From the NCBI RefSeq assembly GCF_014764505.1, contig NZ_JACXWX010000001.1, forward strand, positions 682,001-746,000: a DNA stretch of 64,000 nucleotides, read 5' to 3'. This DNA comes from Phormidium tenue FACHB-886 (lineage in GTDB: Bacteria > Cyanobacteriota > Cyanobacteriia > Elainellales > Elainellaceae). Numbering within the stretch: position 1 is the first letter of the stretch; each line of letters begins with the position of its first letter. The notes beneath the pieces were generated by a model, which did no database searches, was not told the DNA's origin, and worked only from the letters and a program-made list of their open reading frames with translations. Shown one piece after another: positions 27,938-34,796 of the stretch. A program made the position numbers and the translations under genes.

Positions 27938-28927
27938 GTGGTGACTGTACAACCCATTCCCCACTTAATCTTGCAGACCGATTCAGGCAATCGTTTTCTC
28001 TCACTTGTGGGTAGTACCTGCTGGACAGTGGGGCGAGGAGACGACAACAACTTTGTGCTGCCCGATCGCTGGATCTCGCGCAACCACGCGATGCTGCAAC
28101 GTATGGAAACGGGTGAATTTTACTTAATCGATTTGGGTAGCCGCAATGGCTCTTTTGTCAACGGGCGCCGAGTAAGTGTTCCTGTGACGCTGCAGAACGG
28201 GGATCACCTCACTTTCGGTCAAACAGAGCTACAGTTTTATGCTCCTGAGGCAGACCCGCTCATTGATTCCTCTGTTGGGCTGGATTCTCAAGAATTCACG
28301 GCAACTGCTACGCTCCACGTGCGGCGGTTAATTTCAGTGCTGGTTGTTGATATCCGCAATTTTACCGGCATGACTCGTCAGCTAGACGAAAAACTGCTCT
28401 CTGAGGTGATCGGCACCTGGTTCCGCTGTGCAGGCGATATCATCCGCGACTATGGCAGTTGGGTAGACAAATACATCGGCGATTCGGTGATGGCAGTTTG
28501 GATTCACGGCCCGCAGGGGATTGATGCCGAAGAAATGATTCGCATTACTTGCGCCCTCAGCGCTTTGCACAAAATGTCTAGCCAGCTGCATGAGCGCTAC
28601 CCCTTGCCGTTTCCGGTGCGAATTGGGGCAGGGTTAAATACGGGCTATGCTATGGTGGGCAACACTGGAACGGGCGATCGCCCTGACTATACGGCCTTGG
28701 GTGATACCGTGAATGCTGCCTTCCGGCTAGAGACGGCGACTAAGCAACTCGGTGTTGATATTGCCATAGGTGAAGCGACCTATCGATATTTGGCAGAGTC
28801 TGGTATTAGCCCTACCTTGCTCCAAGAGCATGCGGTTAGCCTGAAAGGGTACGATATTCCGACGCTGACTTATGCCGGTTCGTTTGCAGATTTAGATACG
28901 TTTCTTAAGCTTGTGGCAAACAAGTGA
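27938..28927 (+). CDS. FHA-domain adenylate/guanylate cyclase (class III)
   Basis: A 329-residue soluble signalling enzyme. Residues about 25-100 form an FHA phosphothreonine-binding domain with VGRGDDNN, SRNHAML and LGSRNGSFVNGRRV. Residues about 125-295 form a class III cyclase domain: metal-binding aspartates in VVDIRNFTGMT and DKYIGDSVMAVW, and GAGLNTGYAMVGNTGTG and DYTALGDTVNAAFRLE in the second half. ATP or GTP preference cannot be set with certainty. The FHA domain suggests recruitment by a phosphorylated partner, such as a Ser/Thr kinase substrate, not in this window. The start is a GTG at 27938. Confidence 0.92.
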   Translation: MVTVQPIPHLILQTDSGNRFLSLVGSTCWTVGRGDDNNFVLPDRWISRNHAMLQRMETGEFYLIDLGSRNGSFVNGRRVSVPVTLQNGDHLTFGQTELQFYAPEADPLIDSSVGLDSQEFTATATLHVRRLISVLVVDIRNFTGMTRQLDEKLLSEVIGTWFRCAGDIIRDYGSWVDKYIGDSVMAVWIHGPQGIDAEEMIRITCALSALHKMSSQLHERYPLPFPVRIGAGLNTGYAMVGNTGTGDRPDYTALGDTVNAAFRLETATKQLGVDIAIGEATYRYLAESGISPTLLQEHAVSLKGYDIPTLTYAGSFADLDTFLKLVANK

Positions 28928-28960
28928 ACCTAGCATTCGGTGACAACCGCCAGCTAAACC

Positions 28961-30211
28961 TTAAGTCGATCGACTGGTTTCAAGCGTAGGATCTACCGCA
29001 TACCAATCTTTTTCCTGCCCCAGCGCAAACCGCAGCGAGGCAGGCAGTGATTTGCTAGAGGCAGTTAAGAAGATCAAAAACCCTACTAGGCACAGTGCTG
29101 CCGAGATACCGAACAGACTCCGATAGCCTGTAGAGCCAGCCACTGCACCCAAAACAGGCCCAGCCACTGCAATTCCTAGATCAAAGCCAATCATACAAAT
29201 GCCAAAGGTTTTGCCACGCTCACTGGGCAGCGATCGATCTGCCATCAGCGCTGCCATCATGGGGATCAATATCCCGGCACCCATGCCTTCGATCGCTCCT
29301 GCTAGCAGAAAAGCAGAGGCACTGGTCGCTTGCCACAGCATTGCCATCGCCAACCCATAGAGCAATAGGCTAATGCTAATAAAAACGCCACGCCCATGTC
29401 GATCGCTCAACGGTCCGACAATTAACCGAATGGCAAAGCTAGCGATCGCGGCGGCAGTGTAAAACAAGCCCACGTTGAGATCAACGCCTGCCTCACGAAC
29501 AAACAGCGGCACAAAGGTGCTGAGTGCCCCAAAGGATAACCCAACCATCAACAGAATTGCTGCTGGCACTCGGATACGGCGATCGCCCAGCATTCGCCAG
29601 AACCGCGGCTCGCTGTCCTGAGTTTCTAAAACATGTCGATTGGGTTCACTGACCTGCAGCGTACAGGCTAGCCCCGCAAAGCCTAAACCTGATGCGATCA
29701 AAAACATTGGCGTGTAGCCGAACCACTCTTGCGAAAAGCCACCGATCGCTGGACCCAACGCCATCCCAACCGGGTTGACCAAGCTCATGTAGCCAATGAC
29801 TTCTCCGCGCTGATGCGGCGGTGACAAATCCACCACCAGGGCATTGTATGCCAGCGCAAAAGCGGCGATACTGATCCCGTGAAACGCCCGAATAGCCATT
29901 AATAGCGGAATGCTAGTGGTGATGGCATAGCCAAGGGGGGCGATCGCCACGGCTGCAATGCCAATCAGCAACACCAGCTTGCGCCCACGATTGTCTGTTA
30001 GCCGTGCCAGAATGCCACGCGAGGGCAAAAGCCCTAGTGCAAATGCCCCCATTACAATGCCGATCGTCTGCTCGTTGGCTCCCACAGATTCAACATAGAG
30101 CGGCAGCGTTGGCAACAGCGCTGCCAAACCCGACCAAAATAAAAGACCGGCCGCAAAGAGAATCAGCAGGTTTCGCTGCAGTGCAGGGCTAAAAGATTCA
30201 AAAACTTTCAA
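28961..30211 (-). CDS. MFS transporter (12-helix, drug-efflux-like)
   Basis: A 416-residue major facilitator superfamily protein with about 12 hydrophobic helices. The loop 2-3 signature is GILARLTDNRGRKLVLLIG, close to the canonical G...DR.GR[RK], and its repeat in the second half is GPLSDRHGRGVFIS. AIGGFSQEWFGYTPMF resembles the antiporter motif region in helix 5. These features suit an H+-coupled exporter of the multidrug or sugar-efflux type; the substrate is unknown. The ATG at 30211 is well placed before the first helix. Convergent with the cyclase gene (gap 33 bases). Confidence 0.9.
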   Translation of the reverse strand: MKVFESFSPALQRNLLILFAAGLLFWSGLAALLPTLPLYVESVGANEQTIGIVMGAFALGLLPSRGILARLTDNRGRKLVLLIGIAAVAIAPLGYAITTSIPLLMAIRAFHGISIAAFALAYNALVVDLSPPHQRGEVIGYMSLVNPVGMALGPAIGGFSQEWFGYTPMFLIASGLGFAGLACTLQVSEPNRHVLETQDSEPRFWRMLGDRRIRVPAAILLMVGLSFGALSTFVPLFVREAGVDLNVGLFYTAAAIASFAIRLIVGPLSDRHGRGVFISISLLLYGLAMAMLWQATSASAFLLAGAIEGMGAGILIPMMAALMADRSLPSERGKTFGICMIGFDLGIAVAGPVLGAVAGSTGYRSLFGISAALCLVGFLIFLTASSKSLPASLRFALGQEKDWYAVDPTLETSRST

Positions 30212-30458
30212 AGCGTAGAGTCCCGGTGAATGATAGCGGAAGCGAGAACAGCTTTCCCCTTCTATGATGCCTAAATCTAAAGGTTTTGGGATAGCGCTCT
30301 GGGTGTAGTGCTTTCTGCAAAGGATTAGGCGGCCGATAAGCAGTCAATTTCCTGCCTTTCTCAAACCACGGGACGAAGCTACCGCTTACTCAGCAAAGCA
30401 GAATAACCAGATATGGGCTGCGAACTGCTGGATGAGAACTAACCGATTGGGGAAAGCG

Positions 30459-31124
30459 ATGAATAAGCAGGAATTTGATATCGATCGAGCGATTAGCCAA
30501 TTGCGGGAGGCAGTCCGTCCGTTTCCGAAGGCAGCAATGTTTGAGCTGGCGGCGCGAGGATATGACTCAGCGTTTGAACAGTTGATTGCCTGTATTATTT
30601 CAATTCGCACCTATGATGAAACGAGTTTACCTGTTTCGCAGAAGCTATTTGCGGTAGCGCGATCGCCTCAGGAGATGATGCAGTTAACGCCAGAACAGAT
30701 CGATAAATTGATTCAAGACTGTACCTATCATGAGCCTAAATCAAAACAGATTTGGACGATCGCTCAGCGTATCGTTACAGAATACAATAGCGAACTTCCC
30801 TGTGATGAAACGGTGATGCTTTCGTTCTCGGGTGTGGGACCTAAATGTGCTCATCTGGCGCTGGGGATCGCCTGTGGCAAACCTTTTATTAGCGTCGATA
30901 CGCATGTGCATCGGGTGACGAATCGCTGGGGCTATGTGCAAACTCGTACGCCTGAAAAGACGCTGGCAGCGCTGGAAGCAAAGCTGCCGCAGCCCTACTG
31001 GATTGAGATTAATGAACTGCTAGTGCCGTTTGGTAAGCATGTTTGTACGGGGAATTTGCCCCGGTGCTCTGGTTGTCCTTTGCTGGAGAGGTGTCAGCAG
31101 GTGGGCGTGGAGAAGCATCGGTGA
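30459..31124 (+). CDS. nth: Endonuclease III-like DNA glycosylase/AP lyase
   Basis: Base-excision repair enzyme removing oxidised pyrimidines. The helix-hairpin-helix is LSFSGVGPKCAHLAL, where the lysine fits the catalytic Lys of E. coli Nth; the catalytic aspartate is in SVDTHVHRVTNRWG. The [4Fe-4S] cluster cysteines are complete at the C-terminus with spacing C-x6-C-x2-C-x5-C (CTGNLPRCSGCPLLERC). The ATG at 30459 has GGGGAAAG upstream and was preferred to the ATG at 30432. The sequence is somewhat divergent from housekeeping Nth, so a second-copy or specialised glycosylase is possible. Confidence 0.88.
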   Translation: MNKQEFDIDRAISQLREAVRPFPKAAMFELAARGYDSAFEQLIACIISIRTYDETSLPVSQKLFAVARSPQEMMQLTPEQIDKLIQDCTYHEPKSKQIWTIAQRIVTEYNSELPCDETVMLSFSGVGPKCAHLALGIACGKPFISVDTHVHRVTNRWGYVQTRTPEKTLAALEAKLPQPYWIEINELLVPFGKHVCTGNLPRCSGCPLLERCQQVGVEKHR

Positions 31125-31154
31125 GATTAGAGTTGCAGTTCAGCAGTTTGATTT

Positions 31155-31397
31155 TGAGTGTTCATAGTTTGCATTCATCTGGAATTTCTTCCTCCCTATT
31201 CCTTGCAGTTACACCATTCCTTGTAGTTACATCCGGCTGAACAGTTGTGGCAATTAAGTGACGAACCGTTAGTCAACCGCAAGTTTGAGAGTTTAGATGC
31301 CCTTGAAGAAACTTTAGCAACACGCTATGTCGTCCTTTCCACAATGCTGGAGGTCATTCGTCAGCAGACGCTGTTCCACGGGTGGAAGGAAGCTTAA
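31155..31397 (+). pseudogene. IS630-family transposase remnant (C-terminal end)
   Basis: The plus strand reads IHLEFLPPYS, then after an interruption PAEQLWQLSDEPLVNRKFES, and runs to QQTLFHGWKEA and a TAA at 31395-31397. This is the C-terminal catalytic segment of IS630-type transposases, whose usual form is LPPYSPELNPAEQLW. Between PPYS and PAEQ an 18-base unit (about 31197-31214, ATTCCTTGCAGTTACACC) is duplicated in frame, and a C to T change in the second copy makes a TAG (31224-31226). The 5' part of the gene is missing. It ends only 12 bases from the 3' end of the CHAT/FGE gene. Clearly dead. Confidence 0.72.
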
Positions 31398-31409
31398 AAT
31401 AGTGTCACT

Positions 31410-33845
31410 TTACCATCCGGATTCCGTATTAGTCCTTGGCACAGCACAAACAACTCGAAAACCGACATTGTTGCACTTCTTGTTGCGCTCTTCACTGTTG
31501 CGATTGGCAGACCGACAAAATCTCGGACTACTGAACCAGGAACCGCCGCGTAGCACTCGCAAACTGCTAACTCCATCCATCCAAGCACTACCATCAGTGG
31601 GTGCATCTTCATAACTGTCATGCCAGCGATCGGCGCACCATTCCCTAACATTTCCATGCATGTCATATAGCCCAAAATCGTTGGGTGGGAAATTGCCGAC
31701 CGCAATTGTTTGTTCTCGATTCTGTCCCTTCACCTCTTCTGCGTAAATATTTTCACCGTCGTAGTTTGCTAGGTCAGTAGACAGCGTTGCACCCACATGA
31801 AAGGGTGTGGTTGTTCCGGCCCGGCAGGCATATTCCCATTCGGCTTCGCTGGGCAGTCGATACTCTTTACCAGTTTTGTGAGAGAGACGGGCGCAAAACT
31901 CGATCGCATCGTTCCAGGAGACATTTTCAACGGGGTGATTGTCTTCCTCGAATTTGGAAGGATTAGGGTTGAGTTCTCGATCGACTTCGGACAGCGAGGC
32001 GATCGCTCTCCACTGAGCTTGTGTCACCTCAAACTTCCCCATTGCAAAAGATGACACCGTTACCTGATGTTGTGGTAGCTCATCGTCACTTTGCCCTTGC
32101 TCCTCTTCTGCAGCACCCATTTGAAAAGCTCCACCTGGAATTTCTACCATTTCCAGCCTGATACCATTGCCTAACTCTTCTACAAAGCCTTTTGACTGAA
32201 CAGGACGGCGCTCAATGATTTCTCCTTTTTCATTGACTGTTACAGATGAGGATTGCCGCTGTTGAAGTAATCCTCCTGTAACTGCAATGCCAGTTCCCAT
32301 AGCACCAAGCGCTGCTAGACTGGCTGTGCGTATGACACGACGACGCGACCAGTTAGAGAACATGGGGTGGCGATCGGTTGCTGCTTGCTGCCTTACCTGT
32401 TCTAGTTGTTCCTCTGCTGCTCTGCGCTGGCGATCGGCTTCTTGCCGCAGTTTTGCCTGATGTTCTTGTTCTGCTTTGCGATCGGCTGCTTGTTGAGCAG
32501 CTTCTTCCTTGCTGCGTTGTTCCTCTGCTTGCTCTAGTCGCTGTCTCTCCTCTTGTTCTTTGCGCTGGCGGTCGGCTTGTCGTTGCCGCACTCTTGCCTG
32601 ATGCTCTGCCTCCAATCGGTCCAAAATTGGCTGTTCAATCGCCTCTACCTCGGCATCGCTCAAGCCGAGGCTCTGCTGAAAGTTCTTTAGCGCAATGCGG
32701 ACAGGCGGAGCGCTCGGATAAGCGGCTTGAGTTGCCCGAATTAGTTCTTGTCGATATTGATGCCGCTTCTCTTCCGCTTGCTGACTCTGTTTTGCTTGCC
32801 GTGCCGCTTCGGCTGCTGCAAAAATGGGCTGAGAGATTTCTGTAACTTCGGCATCTGTGAGATTTCGTCGTGCTTGAAATTTCCTTAGTTCCGCTTCGAT
32901 CGCCTCGTTAAATGGATAGAATCCGCCCTGAATAAGGGCATTCAACCGTTGTACATAGGCTTGCTTAGCTTGCAGAATTGGGGCTTGTTCTTCTATCAAA
33001 ATTCCCTCGGTTTCTGCAATGGTCAGCCCTAGCTCGTCCCGAAGCTGATCGAGCAAGACCTTTTCATAATCCTCTAATCTCCGATCGGCTAAATACTCTT
33101 TGACCTGTTCCCGATACTCTTTGAGGCTAGCATCTTCTTCCTCCAGCGCTTTGTCTACTTCAACCTGAATGGCAACCCGTGTTTGGGCTGGTATCGCACT
33201 GACATCGTTGCCTAGAGTCGGCTTCTTCTTGAGAATCGGCTTCAGGTGTTCGGGAATGGTAATTGTCTTCACCGCCTCTACCACTTCTGCCTTGCGCTGC
33301 TCCTCAGAAGCAGTCGATCGCATCACCTTCGAGCTGCCAGAGATCTCTAGCTGAATCGCATTGCAGCCGAACTCATAAGATTGCTCGATCGAACACTCAT
33401 AGCCTAAGGCACGGTAAAAGCCTTTAGAGAAAGCAATCGCTGCATCATCGCGGATCGTCTGCCGCATGCCAATGACGTAATCGATATGAGTGACGATCGC
33501 ATCTGCCTGTTCTTCTGAATAGCAGGCGTTTAGCAATACACACTTAACGCCGGCAAACAACCGAAATAGATCAGATAAAGCCTCTGCCCTGACCCATTGT
33601 TCGCCTCCCTCATTGCCCTCAAACACCAATCCCTTTGCACCACTACCATGTCCACAAAAATGGACAATTTGGGGTTGATGCTTGAACAAGAAATCTTGCA
33701 GATCGCCCACCCGCACTGCCAGTTCATCAACTACCTCTAGCTGTTGCCGATTGTGCGATCGCTCGATCACAGCTTTGAGATCTCGAACTTCGCGATCGAG
33801 GTGGAGGTCTTTGCGGGGATTGGAGGCGAGAATCAGGATCTTCAT
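31410..33845 (-). CDS. CHAT-protease / FGE-sulfatase-domain fusion protein
   Basis: An 811-residue multidomain protein. Residues 1-175 are a CHAT (caspase-HetF-associated) peptidase domain with MKILILASNP, catalytic His66 in VHFCGHG and Cys108 in VLLNACYS, so it looks active. Residues about 240-410 hold three related helical repeats with an L(S/T)DAEV.EI.QPI signature (the first diverged). Residues 415-490 are a Q/R/E-rich coiled coil. A hydrophobic stretch (about 508-527, TASLAALGAMGTGIAVTGGL) may span the membrane. Residues 555-800 are an FGE-sulfatase/C-type-lectin-like domain (VEIPGGAFQMG, YRLPSEAEWEYACRAG, GLYDMHGNVREWC, LRGGSWFSSPRFCRSANRN, NNVGFRVV). Domain combinations like this occur in bacterial conflict or programmed-death systems. 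The ATG at 33845 is preferred to the TTG just before it. Confidence 0.9.
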   Translation of the reverse strand: MKILILASNPRKDLHLDREVRDLKAVIERSHNRQQLEVVDELAVRVGDLQDFLFKHQPQIVHFCGHGSGAKGLVFEGNEGGEQWVRAEALSDLFRLFAGVKCVLLNACYSEEQADAIVTHIDYVIGMRQTIRDDAAIAFSKGFYRALGYECSIEQSYEFGCNAIQLEISGSSKVMRSTASEEQRKAEVVEAVKTITIPEHLKPILKKKPTLGNDVSAIPAQTRVAIQVEVDKALEEEDASLKEYREQVKEYLADRRLEDYEKVLLDQLRDELGLTIAETEGILIEEQAPILQAKQAYVQRLNALIQGGFYPFNEAIEAELRKFQARRNLTDAEVTEISQPIFAAAEAARQAKQSQQAEEKRHQYRQELIRATQAAYPSAPPVRIALKNFQQSLGLSDAEVEAIEQPILDRLEAEHQARVRQRQADRQRKEQEERQRLEQAEEQRSKEEAAQQAADRKAEQEHQAKLRQEADRQRRAAEEQLEQVRQQAATDRHPMFSNWSRRRVIRTASLAALGAMGTGIAVTGGLLQQRQSSSVTVNEKGEIIERRPVQSKGFVEELGNGIRLEMVEIPGGAFQMGAAEEEQGQSDDELPQHQVTVSSFAMGKFEVTQAQWRAIASLSEVDRELNPNPSKFEEDNHPVENVSWNDAIEFCARLSHKTGKEYRLPSEAEWEYACRAGTTTPFHVGATLSTDLANYDGENIYAEEVKGQNREQTIAVGNFPPNDFGLYDMHGNVREWCADRWHDSYEDAPTDGSAWMDGVSSLRVLRGGSWFSSPRFCRSANRNSEERNKKCNNVGFRVVCAVPRTNTESGW
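31455..31556 (-). other. Candidate DGR-type variable region in the FGE-sulfatase domain
   Basis: Covers residues about 764-797 of the CHAT/FGE protein (from VLRGGSW to VGFR). The order of fixed and variable positions matches targets of diversity-generating retroelements: fixed GGSW, PR, CRSANRN and VGFRVV, with variable positions between them. Variable codons TTC, AGT, AGT, TTT, AGT, TGC can each come from AAC or AAT by adenine changes only. No reverse transcriptase or template repeat is present in the window, so this remains a candidate. Confidence 0.4.
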
Positions 33846-33961
33846 CAAGGCGCAGGAAGCTTCTAGGCTGCATCTGACTCTAGAATACTGACAAATTCTT
33901 GATTTTCATCAGGTTCTCGCTGCCAGAAATACGACTACTCAAACGATTAGAGATCGAGCCA

Positions 33962-34597
33962 TTAAGCGGCTGCGGATTGGGTGAGTTCTCCGAGTCGCTT
34001 GAGCAAACCCAGCACATCATAAAGCTCATTTCCACGACGGTTGAGTGAGAATTCGTCAGATAGCGCGTATTGCGGGATGGGTTGCTTCAACAGTTTGATA
34101 AAGGTGAAGTGGCTGCCATTTGTGACTAGACCAAAAATCGGACGATTGACGATCGGGCTGCTCATCATGTAGAACAACGCCTGTGGAATCGCTCTGGCTA
34201 GGCTGAACTGCTTATTCTTTGTTTCGATTACCGTTACCCAAATTTGCTCCTGGAGAATCAAGACATCAATCTTTCCTTTCACTACTTCTTCGTTATCCTC
34301 GGCGGCAATTTCCACTTCAACTTCGGCTCTGGGGTAGAACGGATAGCGAAAAAATCCTGCAAAGAATAGCAGCGGTGAAAGAACCGCCATTTTTACAATC
34401 TTTTCGTGCAATGGGTATTCGGCTAGGCTAAGAAAATCGGCTTTGACCCGATCGAGCCAGCCTTTTTCTTCCACGGTGAGTTCTGGTAGCGGTGCTTGCC
34501 ATTCTGGGAAGAAGTCTGGGCGATCGCTCTGCTGGAGGTTAAATTTCTGCTTGATCTCATGCAGAGTCAAACTGCTGGCTGAAATAGTTTCCACCAT
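33962..34597 (-). CDS. Stand-alone PD-(D/E)xK nuclease, HSDR_N-like
   Basis: About 212 residues resembling the N-terminal nuclease domain of type I restriction subunit HsdR but without the helicase part. Catalytic-type residues are D111 (VKGKIDVLI), E125 and K127 (TVIETKNKQ), followed by the helical QxxxY motif (Q139 and Y143 in AIPQALFYM) typical of RecB/HsdR nucleases. This points to DNA cleavage or a restriction-related role; such orphan proteins are common in cyanobacteria and their targets are unknown. The ATG at 34597 was preferred to the TTG at 34615. It lies upstream of the CHAT/FGE gene on the same strand (gap 116 bases), so the two could be one accessory unit. Confidence 0.82.
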   Translation of the reverse strand: MVETISASSLTLHEIKQKFNLQQSDRPDFFPEWQAPLPELTVEEKGWLDRVKADFLSLAEYPLHEKIVKMAVLSPLLFFAGFFRYPFYPRAEVEVEIAAEDNEEVVKGKIDVLILQEQIWVTVIETKNKQFSLARAIPQALFYMMSSPIVNRPIFGLVTNGSHFTFIKLLKQPIPQYALSDEFSLNRRGNELYDVLGLLKRLGELTQSAAA

Positions 34598-34687
34598 AGA
34601 CCCGTGCCCTTGCAATTGCCGTGATCGATCACTGTAGCAGAAACGAGCGGAATCTCCCTCGATATCACTGGTTTCAGCAGAACTGGC

Positions 34688-34789
34688 TTAATCAGTTGAT
34701 TGCTCCTCGGCTCTTGGATCGAACATAATCTCAAACCGATCGTTTGGGTGGAGTTGCCGCACGATCTGTAGATAGCTTTCGACATTCGA
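34688..34789 (-). other. Possible short coding remnant between pcrA and the nuclease gene
   Basis: A minus-strand frame open for about 33 codons, ending at a TAA (34688-34690), reads SNVESYLQIVRQ...NDRFEIMFDPRAE, which has very protein-like composition, but it has no good start codon or ribosome-binding site and directly follows a stop. It may be the tail of a decayed gene. No family recognised. Confidence 0.25.
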
Positions 34790-34796
34790 CTAAGCT

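Noticed and set aside
27599-27964. Minus-strand frames across the 19-base repeats
   Set aside because: Their length comes from the repeats (repeating SIKYQYIN-like peptide); no start signal.
31125-34796. DGR reverse transcriptase or template repeat near the CHAT/FGE gene
   Set aside because: Looked for an RT-like frame and for an adenine-rich near-copy of 31455-31556; neither is in the window. The DGR idea is kept only as a trans hypothesis.
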